A stretch of DNA of 64,000 nucleotides from Streptomyces klenkii (lineage in GTDB: Bacteria; Actinomycetota; Actinomycetes; Streptomycetales; Streptomycetaceae). The notes beneath the pieces were generated by a model, which had not been told where the DNA came from, searched no databases, and saw nothing but the letters and a program-made list of their open reading frames with translations. Of the stretch, positions 8,262 to 16,724 are shown piece after piece (within the stretch, counting starts at the first letter, position 1; each line of letters opens with the position of its first letter). The DNA lies in NCBI RefSeq assembly GCF_003626645.1, contig NZ_RBAM01000003.1, forward strand, positions 310,001 through 374,000, given 5' to 3'. The position numbers and the translations under genes are program-made.

Positions 8262-9581
8262 TCAGCCCGAGCCGAGCTGCTCCGTCACGTACGTTCGCCA
8301 GCGCTCGGTGAACTCCGCGGGCGAGATGCCCAGAACGTTGCGGAGGGCCGTCTCCACGGCCCCGTCGCGGTGACCGTGCGCGCCCACCGCGCGGTAGAAC
8401 GCGACGAGTTTCTCCTCGCTCCAGCGCTCCGCGATCAGGCGGCAGGCCAGCCACCCCTCCTCGTACGCGCGGGCCAGCTTCCCCGCCTCCCCGGCGAAGC
8501 CGAAGTCGGGGTCCCCGGGAAGCTCCCGGGGGAGCGCGCCCGCCGCGGCGGCGCGGGCGAGCTCGGGCGCGGCCTGCCGCGCGGTGCGCCCGGTGCCGCG
8601 GTAGGCGGCCCAGTCGGCGAAGCCCTCGGACAGCCACAGCGGCGTGGCCTTCGTCGTCCTGGCGCGGGTGGCGACGTGCGCGGTCTCGTGGGTGAGGACG
8701 ATGCGCCGCCCGAACTCGCCGAGCACGCCGTACGCCTCGGGGTTGACGATGATGCGGTCCGCCGGCGCGGCCGCCCCCGTGCCGCCGGCCTCGCCCGTGG
8801 TCACGGCGGCGATCCCGCGGTAGTTGGAGACGGGCGAGTCGAGCAGGGCGGCCATCCGCTCCAGGGAGGCCGGCATCTCGACGACGACCCGCCCGGGCCA
8901 CTCCCGCGGCCCGGCGTGCCAGGCCGCGCCCACGGCGGGCACGGCCTTGTCGGCGAGGTCGGCGAGGGCGCGCAGCCGCTCGCGGTCCTGGCCGACGCCG
9001 AGGACGAGGCTGCGCTCGCCGCGGACGACGGTGACGGGGCCCTGCTGCCACAGCTGCCCGCCACCCCGCGGAGCGGTCTCCGCGGCCACGTACCACCGAC
9101 CGCCGCGCTCGACGAGGGTGAGCCGGGTGCGCGTGGTGACGGGCACACCGTCGTAGCCGGCCAGCCGGTACCGCAGCTCGGCCTCGGCGGCGACGCGCCG
9201 CCCGCCGCCGTCGCCCCGCTCGGGGGCGAAGCCGCCGGTGCGCACGAGGCGGTAGTCCCAGGCGGCGAGCGGCACCGCGGCGAGGTTGGCGAAGACGCGG
9301 CGCTGCTCGGCCCGGTACGCGTCGGCGGCGGGGTCGACGGCCGCCAGGAAGGCGTTCTCGTCGCGGTCGCGGAGGGCGGCGGCCCACCGGTCCAGGGCGC
9401 CTTGCAGGGCCCGGTCCCGGCCGCCGTCGTCGCCGGAGAGGGCGGAGCAGCCGGTCAGGGCGGCCTGGAGGGCCAGCAGGGCGGCGGCCAGGCCGCACGC
9501 CGCCCGGCGGGCCGGCCCGCGGCTGCCCGCGCGCGTGCCCCCGCGTCCGCTCCTCCACCACCGGCCCGTCACGTCCCGCAT
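8262..9581 (-). CDS. Putative lipoprotein with gluzincin-type metallopeptidase motif
   Basis: A 439-residue exported protein. A basic N-terminus, hydrophobic stretch and lipobox LTGC predict lipidation at C45. The C-terminal half contains HETAH at 298-302 and WLSEGFADW with E319, the zinc-ligand arrangement of M1/gluzincin and peptidase MA-like proteins. The middle (50-200) looks like an NTF2-like or beta-rich region. It is likely an extracytoplasmic membrane-anchored zinc peptidase; no substrate can be named. Convergent with the GT87-type gene; it precedes two NlpC/P60 genes on the same strand. Confidence 0.82.
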   Translation of the reverse strand: MRDVTGRWWRSGRGGTRAGSRGPARRAACGLAAALLALQAALTGCSALSGDDGGRDRALQGALDRWAAALRDRDENAFLAAVDPAADAYRAEQRRVFANLAAVPLAAWDYRLVRTGGFAPERGDGGGRRVAAEAELRYRLAGYDGVPVTTRTRLTLVERGGRWYVAAETAPRGGGQLWQQGPVTVVRGERSLVLGVGQDRERLRALADLADKAVPAVGAAWHAGPREWPGRVVVEMPASLERMAALLDSPVSNYRGIAAVTTGEAGGTGAAAPADRIIVNPEAYGVLGEFGRRIVLTHETAHVATRARTTKATPLWLSEGFADWAAYRGTGRTARQAAPELARAAAAGALPRELPGDPDFGFAGEAGKLARAYEEGWLACRLIAERWSEEKLVAFYRAVGAHGHRDGAVETALRNVLGISPAEFTERWRTYVTEQLGSG

Positions 9582-9622
9582 CGTACGAGCCGCACGCCCC
9601 CCGGCGTGCGCTCAGGGCGCGC

Positions 9623-10696
9623 TCACGGCCGGGTCACGGACGAAATCGGCATCATGTTGGCCGGGTCGTAGCGCACGCGGGCACCGGGGTAGGGCGCGTG
9701 CACGACCTGGCCGTTGCCCACGTACATGCCCACGTGGCTGGCGTCGTCGCGGTAGATCACGAGGTCGCCGGGGCGGGCCTCGGACAGCGGGACATGCCGG
9801 CCGGCGTTGCGCTGCGCCTGGGAGGTGCGCGGCAGGCCGACCCCGGCCCGCCCGTACGCCCACTGCATGAGCCCGGAGCAGTCGAAGGCGCCCGGCCCGT
9901 TCGCGCCCCAGGCGTAGGGCGAGCCGACGGCGGAGCGGGCGGCCATGGCGGCCGCGGCGCCGCGGCCGGAGGCGGCGGTGAGGTCCTGGAGGCCGCCGAG
10001 GAGGCCGCCGCCCGAGTGGTCGTCCAGGGTCCGCGTGCCGCCGGAGCGCGAGGCCCGCGCGTACTCCCGGCGGTCGGCCTCGGGCATGGCGTTCAGCAGC
10101 CGGCGGGCCGTGGCGAGCTTGCCCTCGACCTCGTGCTTGTGGTGCTCGACGGCCTTGCGGGTCTCCTCCAGCTCGCCCAGCATGCGGGCGGCCTCGGTGC
10201 GCTCCTGGCGGAGGGCCCGCTGGGCGCCGAGGAGGGCCTTGAGCTGCTCGCTCTGGCGGTCGGAGACGCGGTCGAGGGTGGCGGCGCGGTCCAGGTAGCC
10301 GTCGGGGTCGGAGGAGAGGAGGAGCTGGAGGGCGGGGTCGACGGCGCCGGTGCGGTACTGCGCGGTGGCGATCATGCCGAGGGCGGTGCGCATGCGGTTG
10401 ACGCGCTCCTGGCCGCGGGCCACGCGGTCGGTGGCCTCGGCGACCTTCCGGCGGAGCTCGCCGGCGTGCTCGCCCGCTTCGTTGAACTTCTCGGTGGCTC
10501 GTTCCGCCTGCTCGTAGAGCCGGTCGACCTGTGACTTGACGGTCCCGCCGGACCGGTCGTCGCGGGCGGTGTCGCTGGGCCGCGCTCCGGCCGGGGGCGC
10601 CATGGCGGCCGCGGCCGTGGCCACGGCGGCGGACAGGACGGTGACCCGGACGGTCTGGGTGAGACCGGACTGCGAAGAACGGCGATGGGACGCCAC
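9623..10696 (-). CDS. Secreted NlpC/P60 (C40) cell-wall hydrolase
   Basis: A 357-residue exported protein. Signal peptide residues 1-38 end near AGA-RP; residues 50-210 form an alpha-helical coiled coil; the C-terminal NlpC/P60 domain (about 245-357) carries the catalytic triad C273 (FDCSGL), H321 (SHVGMY) and H333. The family cleaves D-Glu-meso-DAP bonds in peptidoglycan stems, and the coiled coil often holds the enzyme inactive. It is a paralogue of the next leftward gene at 10941, with near-identical stretches such as GAVDPALQLLLSSDPDGYLD. RipA-like function is plausible. Confidence 0.92.
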   Translation of the reverse strand: MASHRRSSQSGLTQTVRVTVLSAAVATAAAAMAPPAGARPSDTARDDRSGGTVKSQVDRLYEQAERATEKFNEAGEHAGELRRKVAEATDRVARGQERVNRMRTALGMIATAQYRTGAVDPALQLLLSSDPDGYLDRAATLDRVSDRQSEQLKALLGAQRALRQERTEAARMLGELEETRKAVEHHKHEVEGKLATARRLLNAMPEADRREYARASRSGGTRTLDDHSGGGLLGGLQDLTAASGRGAAAAMAARSAVGSPYAWGANGPGAFDCSGLMQWAYGRAGVGLPRTSQAQRNAGRHVPLSEARPGDLVIYRDDASHVGMYVGNGQVVHAPYPGARVRYDPANMMPISSVTRP

Positions 10697-10829
10697 GGGC
10701 GCCGCACTCCCTTCAGTTGCTGCTCTGCGGGCGCGGTCCGGGACGTGTCGTACCGCACGCCGGACAGTAGCGGCGCGCTCACCCCGCGTTCAAAGACCGG
10801 CGGGGGTGGGAATGGGACGGGAATGCGGA

Positions 10830-10863
10830 CGCCCCGCCGGAGACGCAGGTCACCGGCGGGGCG
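10830..10863 (-). terminator. Hairpin terminator after second NlpC/P60 gene
   Basis: Perfect 11-bp GC stem, arms 10830-10840 and 10853-10863, located 78 bases past the stop of the gene ending at 10941 and before the next P60 gene, so the two paralogues are probably separate transcripts. Confidence 0.7.
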
Positions 10864-10940
10864 TGGAGTCAGCGCGGGCCACCGCGATTCGCCCGAACGG
10901 GCGGCGGGTCAGCCATTCGGCCCAGCGGCGGGCCGGTCCG

Positions 10941-12002
10941 TCAGCCTATGCGGACGCCGAACTGGAAGGGCATGTTGCCCATCGACTCGTAGCGGACGTT
11001 CGCGCCCGGCTTGGGGGCGTGCAGGGTCATGCCGTTGCCCGCGTAGAGGCCGATGTGGTGCAGGTCGCCGTAGAAGAGCACCAGGTCGCCGGGCTTGAGC
11101 TGGCTCTGGTCGTAGATGCGGGTGCCGGCGTTGGCCTGGTCCTGGGAGATGCGCGGCAGGGTGACGCCGGCCTGGGCGTAGGCCCAGCCGGTCAGCCCGG
11201 AGCAGTCGAAGGAGCCCGGGCCGGTCGCGCCCCACACGTAGGGGGAGCCGATCTTGCCCTGGGCGGCGGCGAGGGCCGCGGCGGCGCGGCCGGAGGTGGG
11301 CACGTCCTTGCCGAGGTCCGGGCGGGAGCTGTCGCGGCCGGCGCGGGAGCCGTCGCCGCCCTTGCCGCCGTCGGCCTTGTCCTTCTCGCCCACGACCTCG
11401 GCGCGCTCGGCGGCGGTGAGGGTGTTGAGCTGCTCCTTGGCCGCGGCGAGCTTCTCCTGGACGGACTCCTTCTGCTCGCCCAGCACCTTGCGGGTCTCCG
11501 CGAGGTCCTTGAGCTTGCCGGTGGCCTCCTGGCGCTGCTGCTTGAGCACGCGCTGCTTCTCGGAGATCTGCTTGAGGGTGCTGGCCTGCTTGGCGCTCAC
11601 CTGGTTGAGCGTCGAGGCCTTGTCGAGGTAGCCGTCGGGGTCGGAGGAGAGGAGCAGCTGGAGCGAGGGGTCGACGGCGCCGCTGCGGTACTGCGCGGTG
11701 GCCAGCGAACCGAGGCTGTCGCGCAGCTTGTTGATCTCCTCCTGGCCGCGGGCGACCTTGTCCTGGAGATCGGTGACCTGCTGGTCGAGCTTGTCCTGCT
11801 TCTCCTTGGCCCCGTTGTACTTCTCCGTGGCCTGCTCGGCCTCTTCGTAGTACTTGTCGACCTTCTCCTTGACCTCCGACTTGGAGGCCTTCGGATCGGC
11901 GTGCGCGGCCTGCGAGGTGAGGGCGACGGCTGCGGCCGCGGTCGCCGTCAGGACGGTCACCCGGGCGCGGCCCGGCTGCTTGGGTCGACGGTGGGACGCC
12001 AC
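10941..12002 (-). CDS. Secreted NlpC/P60 (C40) cell-wall hydrolase, paralogue
   Basis: A 353-residue exported protein built like its neighbour: signal peptide 1-35 ending AHA-DP, long charged coiled coil 38-210, a Gly/Lys/Asp linker (205-235) and a P60 domain with C267 (FDCSGL), H316 (LHHIGLY) and H328. It likely hydrolyses peptidoglycan stem peptides outside the membrane. The coiled coil is richer in Lys/Gln than in the paralogue, so regulation may differ. The 5' region holds a good sigma-70-type promoter and over 100 bases of untranslated leader. Confidence 0.92.
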   Translation of the reverse strand: MASHRRPKQPGRARVTVLTATAAAAVALTSQAAHADPKASKSEVKEKVDKYYEEAEQATEKYNGAKEKQDKLDQQVTDLQDKVARGQEEINKLRDSLGSLATAQYRSGAVDPSLQLLLSSDPDGYLDKASTLNQVSAKQASTLKQISEKQRVLKQQRQEATGKLKDLAETRKVLGEQKESVQEKLAAAKEQLNTLTAAERAEVVGEKDKADGGKGGDGSRAGRDSSRPDLGKDVPTSGRAAAALAAAQGKIGSPYVWGATGPGSFDCSGLTGWAYAQAGVTLPRISQDQANAGTRIYDQSQLKPGDLVLFYGDLHHIGLYAGNGMTLHAPKPGANVRYESMGNMPFQFGVRIG

Positions 12003-12115
12003 GGAGACGAGCTCCTTCTTCCTCGGCCGCCACCGCGCGCCGAAGGCGGCGGTCCGGGCGGGACCTTCACCGTCACCCCTATTGGATGATCAACCGGGCG
12101 AAGGTTCGAGGCCCG

Positions 12116-12145
12116 ACCTTAGTGACCCCGGAGCGATCCGTTCAA
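12116..12145 (-). promoter_or_regulatory. HrdB-type promoter for the P60 gene
   Basis: Read on the minus strand: TTGAAC (12145-12140), 18-base spacer, TAAGGT (12121-12116). This matches the TTGACN/TANNNT pattern of vegetative Streptomyces promoters and leaves a leader of roughly 105 bases before the ATG at 12002. I found no ydaO-type c-di-AMP aptamer core in that leader. Confidence 0.5.
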
Positions 12146-12220
12146 ATCCTCATCAGAAAAATCTCGCGCCCCAAGCGAAGCTTTACCAACATGACACAGC
12201 CGGTGACGGCGGCTTGACGG

Positions 12221-13600
12221 TCAGGTACGGGCAAGTCGCTTGAGGAGGAGGGCGGATGCGACGGGCCGGGCGCCCACCTTCGCGACGCCGTCCGCGACCT
12301 CGCGGTCGGTGGAGACCACCACGACCGGCCGGCCCGGCGGCTCGGCCCGCACCAGCTGGCGGATCAGCTCGTCGGCGGTGACCCCGGGCTTGCTGAAGAG
12401 CACCCGCACCCCGCGCGGCGGCGCGAGCAGGACGGGCGCGGCCAGCTCGGCCCCGTCGAAGACGCACGTGACCTCGGCGCCCGTCTGCGCGGCCAGCATC
12501 GCGAGCCCGCCCAGCAGCCGCAGCCGCTGCTTGTCCAGCGGCATCGTCGGATAGCCGGTCTTGGTGACGTTGTAGCCGTCGACCACGAGGTGCGCCTGGG
12601 GCAGCGCCAGCAGCTGGTCCAGGAGCGCCGGGTCGGTCTCGGACAGGGCGCGCGTGGCGATGTCCTTCGGGGTCATCCGGCCGGGCTCCACGGCGTCCAC
12701 CGTGTCCGCCGGGTGCACGGAGGCGGGCGGCAGCGCCAGCTCGCGCCGCAGGCCCTGGGCCGCGTCCAGCACGGTGTCGAGCAGCAGGCGCAGGCGCATG
12801 TCCTCCACGCTGCGGCCCTCGCGCACCGCCCGGCGGCTCGCCTCCAGCGCGGCCTCGGCCTCCGACAGCCGCGTCTTGAGCCGCCGGCTCTCCCCCAGCG
12901 CCGCCGCCTTCTCGGCCGCGCCGGCCGCCCGTACGGACTCCAGCTCGGCCTCCGCCTTGCGCAGGGCGGCCTCGCCGCGCCGCACGTCGGCCACGGCGCT
13001 GCGCAGCTTGCGCTGGAGCGAATCGGCTTCCCTGCGGGCGGCTTCCAGCTCGGCGCGGATCCGCTCGGTCTCGGCGCGGGCCGCGGCCCGCGCCTCCGCC
13101 AGCTCCTCGCGCAGGCGCCGCAGTTCGCGCTGGGCCTCCTCGCCGGCGCGCTCCGCGGTCGCCCGCAGCGCCTCCTCGCCGGCCGCCGTCACGAGCTTGA
13201 CCCAGCCGGTGGGCCGCAGCACGTAGGCCATGGCGGCCACGTCCTCCGGGTCGGCGGCCGCCGGGGGCGAACCCGCGTCCAGCGCCTCGGCGAGCTCCGA
13301 GCCCGTCTCGCGCAGCCGGGCCGAGATGCGCTGGCGGAAGGCGGCGTCGTTCTCCACCGCCGCCGCCATCGCATTGCCCGCGAACTTGGCCCGCCGGCTC
13401 GGCGTGAACCGGGCGTACTGCCGCAGCGCCGCGGGGAGTTCGGCGACGGTCAGCCCGCCGAACGCCTCCGCCACGAGCCCGACGACCCGGCGCCGCACGC
13501 CTTCCGGCAACGGTCGGTCGAGCACCTCGGCAGCGCCGTCGGTCCCACCGGTGTCACCAGGTCCACCGGCCGCCTCCGCGCCACCCGTGTGCTCCACCAC
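12221..13600 (-). CDS. NYN-domain (YacP-like) putative ribonuclease with coiled coil
   Basis: A 459-residue cytoplasmic protein. The N-terminal 30 residues are Gly/Ala-rich; 30-140 is a helical domain with a conserved-looking FTPSRRAKF segment; 145-262 is a long coiled coil; the C-terminal 330-459 is a NYN/PIN-like domain with LVVDGYN (D341), CVFDGAE and STDRE acidic motifs expected to bind a metal. YacP relatives are RNases, so an RNA-processing role is likely but unproven. Tandem GTG codons open the gene after a GGGAG box. It heads a transcript convergent with nothing; the small zinc-ribbon gene lies 19 bases upstream on the same strand. Confidence 0.85.
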   Translation of the reverse strand: MVEHTGGAEAAGGPGDTGGTDGAAEVLDRPLPEGVRRRVVGLVAEAFGGLTVAELPAALRQYARFTPSRRAKFAGNAMAAAVENDAAFRQRISARLRETGSELAEALDAGSPPAAADPEDVAAMAYVLRPTGWVKLVTAAGEEALRATAERAGEEAQRELRRLREELAEARAAARAETERIRAELEAARREADSLQRKLRSAVADVRRGEAALRKAEAELESVRAAGAAEKAAALGESRRLKTRLSEAEAALEASRRAVREGRSVEDMRLRLLLDTVLDAAQGLRRELALPPASVHPADTVDAVEPGRMTPKDIATRALSETDPALLDQLLALPQAHLVVDGYNVTKTGYPTMPLDKQRLRLLGGLAMLAAQTGAEVTCVFDGAELAAPVLLAPPRGVRVLFSKPGVTADELIRQLVRAEPPGRPVVVVSTDREVADGVAKVGARPVASALLLKRLART

Positions 13601-13619
13601 CGCTCATCGCTCCCGTTCT

Positions 13620-13886
13620 TCAGGCGTTCGCGCCCGGCCGGTCCACCAGCTCGACCTGGTCGACCGCGTTGCACCAGCGGCAACGCACGGACTCGATGGT
13701 CTCACTGACCACCTCGCGCTCCTCCACGCTCGGCTCACCGGAAAGGTCGAGGTGAACGAAATCCACGGCTTTGGTCGTACGCGTCACATCGAACCGGGTG
13801 AGATTGCCGCACAGCGCGCAGCGCCACCGGGTCCCGGCTGTCGGCTGGGGAACGCCCATCGTGTCGTCCGTCCTCGTCAAGTCCAT
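13620..13886 (-). CDS. Small zinc-ribbon protein
   Basis: An 88-residue protein with two CxxC pairs, C23/C26 (WRCALCGN) and C69/C72 (VRCRWCNA), positioned to bind one zinc ion as a rubredoxin-like ribbon. No membrane segment. It is conserved in Streptomyces as far as I recall but has no assigned function. It lies 19 bases upstream of the NYN-domain gene in the same direction, so a nucleic-acid-related partnership is possible. An internal ATG at 13859 is an alternative start that keeps both CxxC pairs. Confidence 0.8.
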   Translation of the reverse strand: MDLTRTDDTMGVPQPTAGTRWRCALCGNLTRFDVTRTTKAVDFVHLDLSGEPSVEEREVVSETIESVRCRWCNAVDQVELVDRPGANA

Positions 13887-14011
13887 CGAACTGCGGGTGT
13901 GCTTCCCGTAACCCTACGGCCTGATGGTCATGCGGCGCGGAGCGCAGGCCCGCTTCGGCGGCCCGGCGAGGCACTCTGTGCGCTTTACTGCTGGTACGTC
14001 ATGATCTGCTC

Positions 14012-14728
14012 ATGTTCGGAAAGCCGGAGGGGGCTCCCCTCGTCACCTACGGCCTCATCGGCGCCTGCACCGTGGTGTTCCTGCTCGGCCCCGCGTCGGG
14101 CCTCACGGTCACCCTGTCCGGCGGCCCCGGCAGCGGCAGCAGCCTCCTGGCCGCGCAGGCCGCCTACTTCGAGCGCTGGGGAGTGGTGCCGGAGGAGCTC
14201 TGGCACGGGCCCGTGAGGGAGCTGATCACCCCGCTCACCGCGCTCTTCGTGCACGGCAACTGGCTGCATCTGCTCGGGAACATGCTCTTCCTCTATGTCT
14301 TCGGCGCCATGGCCGAAAACCGCATGGGCCGCGGAGCCTTCGCCCTCTTCTACCTCACCGCCGGGGTGCTGGCACTGCTCGGCTACGCCGTCGTGCACGC
14401 CGGCTCCGACCGGACGCTGGTCGGCGCCTCCGGGGCGATCTCCGGAGTGCTCGGAGCCTTCCTCTACCTCTTTCCCCGGGCCCGCGTCACCAGTCTCTTC
14501 CCGTTCCTCTTCTTCCTGCCCCTGCGGTTCCCCGCCTGGGCCGTGCTGCTCTTCTGGTTCGCCCTCCAGTGGCTCGCCGCCCGCACGGCCGGGGACCGGC
14601 CCGGCGTCGCCTACCTCGCCCACGTCGTGGGCTTCGCCCTCGGCTTCCTGTACGCGTGGGCGAGGTACGGGCGTACGACTAGAGTGAAGCGGGGCTGCCC
14701 CCCGACCCCCGATAGGAGCCCGCCGTGA
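14012..14728 (+). CDS. Rhomboid intramembrane serine protease
   Basis: A 238-residue polytopic membrane protein of about six transmembrane helices. Rhomboid hallmarks: HGNWLHLLGN (H81) in the second helix, the nucleophile S140 in GASG, and H204 in YLAHVVGF in the last helix. Such proteases cleave membrane proteins within the bilayer; the substrate is unknown. No clear ribosome site precedes the ATG. The stop overlaps the GTG start of the following AsnC-type gene by four bases, implying translational coupling. Confidence 0.9.
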   Translation: MFGKPEGAPLVTYGLIGACTVVFLLGPASGLTVTLSGGPGSGSSLLAAQAAYFERWGVVPEELWHGPVRELITPLTALFVHGNWLHLLGNMLFLYVFGAMAENRMGRGAFALFYLTAGVLALLGYAVVHAGSDRTLVGASGAISGVLGAFLYLFPRARVTSLFPFLFFLPLRFPAWAVLLFWFALQWLAARTAGDRPGVAYLAHVVGFALGFLYAWARYGRTTRVKRGCPPTPDRSPP

Positions 14729-15006
14729 TCACTTCGATCGTCCTGATCAAGACCGACGTCGACCGGATCCCCGAGATCGCCGAGCAGATCGCGGCGATCG
14801 AGGGCGTGAGCGAGGTGTACTCGGTGACCGGGGCGCACGACCTGATCGCCATGGTCCGGGTGGCCCGCCACGACGATCTGGCCGACGTCATCCCGGGCAG
14901 GATCAGCAAGGTCCCGGGCGTCGCGTCGACGGAGACGCACATCGCGTTCCGCACGTATTCGCAGCACGACCTCGAGGCGGCGTTCGCCATCGGCCTGGAG
15001 GCGTAG
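14725..15006 (+). CDS. Stand-alone Lrp/AsnC ligand-binding (RAM) domain protein
   Basis: A 93-residue protein that is entirely one alpha-beta RAM domain (VLIKTDVD at 6-13, GAHDLIAMV at 36-44, THIAFRTY near 71-78). The usual N-terminal helix-turn-helix is missing, so it is not expected to bind DNA alone. Such single-domain forms can bind amino acids or form mixed oligomers with full-length Lrp proteins. It starts with a GTG overlapping the rhomboid stop. Whether it senses an amino acid for its neighbours is unknown. Confidence 0.9.
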   Translation: MITSIVLIKTDVDRIPEIAEQIAAIEGVSEVYSVTGAHDLIAMVRVARHDDLADVIPGRISKVPGVASTETHIAFRTYSQHDLEAAFAIGLEA

Positions 15007-15033
15007 CCGTACGCCGGTCCGGCGGCCCCGCCG

Positions 15034-16395
15034 TCAGACGACCGGTACGCAGCGCCCGCCTTCGGTCCGGTAGGACCACTTCGCGCCGTGGCGGACGAGT
15101 TCGCCGACCGCCGTCACGAAGCGGTCGACGTGTTCGTCCGGGGTGCCCGCCCCGAAGCTGACCCGGATCGCGTTCAGCGGGGCGCCCTCGTCCACCGCAC
15201 CGCACTCCCCCTCGGCAGCGGCGTCGCCGCCCACCAGCGTCCGGACCAGCGGGTGCGCGCAGAAGAGGCCGTCGCGGACGCCGATCCCGTACTCCGCGGA
15301 GAGCGCCGCCGCGAAGTGCGAGCTGTTCCAGCCGTCGACGGTGAAGGAGAGCACGCCCACGCTCGGGGCGTCCGGCCCGAACAGCGACAGCACCCGCACC
15401 CCCGGCACCGCCGCGAGCCCCTCCCGCACCCGGGCGATCAGCTCCCGCTCCCGCTCCGCGAGCCGGTCGAAACCCGCCTCGGCGAGCGCCTTGCAGGCGG
15501 AGGCGATGGCGTAGGCACCGATGACGTTGGGCGAGCCGGCCTCGTGCCGGGCGACGCCCTCGTGCCAGTCGACCCGCACCTCACCGGAGGCGCCCCGCGC
15601 GACGCTGCGGCTCGCGCCCCCGCCCGCCAGATAGGGCTCGGCGTCCCGGAGCCAGTCCGCGCGCCCGGCGAGCACGCCCGCGCCGAAGGGCGCGTAGAGC
15701 TTGTGCCCGGAGAAGGCGACCCAGTCCGCGTCCAGCTCGGCGATGTCCACCCGCTGGTGCGGCACGAGCTGGGCCGCGTCGACCACGATCCGCGCGCCGT
15801 GCGCGTGCGCGGCCGCCGCCAGCTCCCGTACGGGCCACAGTTCGCCGGTCACGTTGGACGCGCCGGTCACGCACACGAGCGCCGGGCCGTACGGCTCGCG
15901 GGCCGCGAGCTCCCGCTCCAGGATCTCGACCGCCTGCGCCGGGGTGCGGGGCGCGTCCAGGTAGGTCACGGCGACGTCCGCGCGCCGCTGCCAGGGCAGG
16001 AGCGCCGCGTGGTGCTCGGTCTCGAAGACGAACACCCGCGTCCCGGCGGGGAGTACGGCGGCGAGCAGGTTGAGGGAGTCGGTGGTCGAGCGGGTGAAGA
16101 GGACCTGGTCGCCGTCCCGGCAGCCGAGGAACGCGGCGACGTCCGCCCGGCTGTTCTCGAACAGCTCGGTGGACAGCTGCGAGAGGTACCCCGCGCCGCG
16201 GTGCACACTGCCGTAGTAGGGCGCGTACGCCGCCACGTCGTCCCACACGCGCTGGAGGGCGGGCGCGCTGGCCGCGTAGTCCAGCGCCGCGTACGGCACC
16301 TCTCCCCCGGTGACCAGCGGCACGCGGACATCACTGCCCAGAACCGGCAGAGGGGTGCAAATGGCCTGATCGGTGGCAAGGGTGGAGACAGACAT
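15034..16395 (-). CDS. Class V aminotransferase fold, SufS-like cysteine desulfurase candidate
   Basis: A 453-residue PLP enzyme. The Schiff-base lysine is K232 in SGHKLYAPFG; TEHHA (126-130) and DAAQ (206-209) contribute to the cofactor site. A cysteine in VRDGLFCAHP (C379) aligns with the catalytic loop cysteine of group II (SufS-type) desulfurases. It would therefore release sulfur from cysteine as a persulfide; other class V reactions remain possible. The ATG at 16395 has GGGAG seven bases ahead and is preceded by a SAM-IV riboswitch, which supports a sulfur-metabolism role. No Suf genes lie beside it. Confidence 0.85.
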   Translation of the reverse strand: MSVSTLATDQAICTPLPVLGSDVRVPLVTGGEVPYAALDYAASAPALQRVWDDVAAYAPYYGSVHRGAGYLSQLSTELFENSRADVAAFLGCRDGDQVLFTRSTTDSLNLLAAVLPAGTRVFVFETEHHAALLPWQRRADVAVTYLDAPRTPAQAVEILERELAAREPYGPALVCVTGASNVTGELWPVRELAAAAHAHGARIVVDAAQLVPHQRVDIAELDADWVAFSGHKLYAPFGAGVLAGRADWLRDAEPYLAGGGASRSVARGASGEVRVDWHEGVARHEAGSPNVIGAYAIASACKALAEAGFDRLAERERELIARVREGLAAVPGVRVLSLFGPDAPSVGVLSFTVDGWNSSHFAAALSAEYGIGVRDGLFCAHPLVRTLVGGDAAAEGECGAVDEGAPLNAIRVSFGAGTPDEHVDRFVTAVGELVRHGAKWSYRTEGGRCVPVV

Positions 16396-16464
16396 GGCGA
16401 ACTCCCGTAAAAAGGCAGGCGAATTCCACCGCGCGACGGGCGCGGGAAAGGAAAAGAGGGTGCG

Positions 16465-16487
16465 CGGAAAAGGGGCTCTTAGAGCCC
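16465..16487 (-). terminator. Attenuator-like hairpin in the SAM-IV expression platform
   Basis: On the minus strand, gggctct (16487-16481) can pair with agagccc (16479-16473), followed by a CCTTTTCC tract. It lies between the riboswitch core and the desulfurase start and could terminate transcription when SAM is bound. The alternative antiterminator pairing was not worked out. Confidence 0.5.
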
Positions 16488-16544
16488 TAACGCATTCGCT
16501 GAACCACGGAAGGATCTCCCTCGGCAACCAGGATCCCTGGCGAG

Positions 16545-16662
16545 GGATCCGCGCTTGCCGCAGACCTCGCTGCCTGCGGCCTGGTCATCACCCGGGGCAC
16601 CCCGCCACGGAAGGAGGGTTGCCGGACAGCAAGCCGGGGCCTGATCGCTGTCACTCGTGACC
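16545..16662 (-). ncRNA. SAM-IV riboswitch
   Basis: Read on the minus strand, the element starts GGTCACGAGTGACAGCGATC and contains the core blocks GGCCCCGGCTTGCTG, CCGGCAACCCTCC, GGTGGGGTGCC-like GGCGGGGTGCCCCGGG, TGATGACCAGG and a final CGGCAAGCGCGGATCC. These match, nearly base for base in the conserved core, the actinobacterial SAM-IV aptamer as I remember it. It binds S-adenosylmethionine and normally switches off sulfur and methionine genes. The leader runs into the class V PLP enzyme start about 150 bases downstream. Confidence 0.92.
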
Positions 16663-16688
16663 TTGCCGAGGAGTATGGCATACGTGAT

Positions 16689-16718
16689 CGCCCCGCGGAA
16701 CAGCCGTTCCGCGGGGCG
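16689..16718 (-). terminator. trpD hairpin terminator
   Basis: Perfect 13-bp stem, arms 16689-16701 and 16706-16718, four-base loop, beginning six bases after the trpD stop and just upstream of the SAM-IV leader, so the two units are insulated. Confidence 0.8.
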
Positions 16719-16724
16719 AGACGA

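Noticed and set aside
12003..12220. Possible c-di-AMP (ydaO) riboswitch before the P60 hydrolase
   Set aside because: Such switches control some Streptomyces wall hydrolases, but I could not find the conserved core; a plain promoter and leader explain the region.
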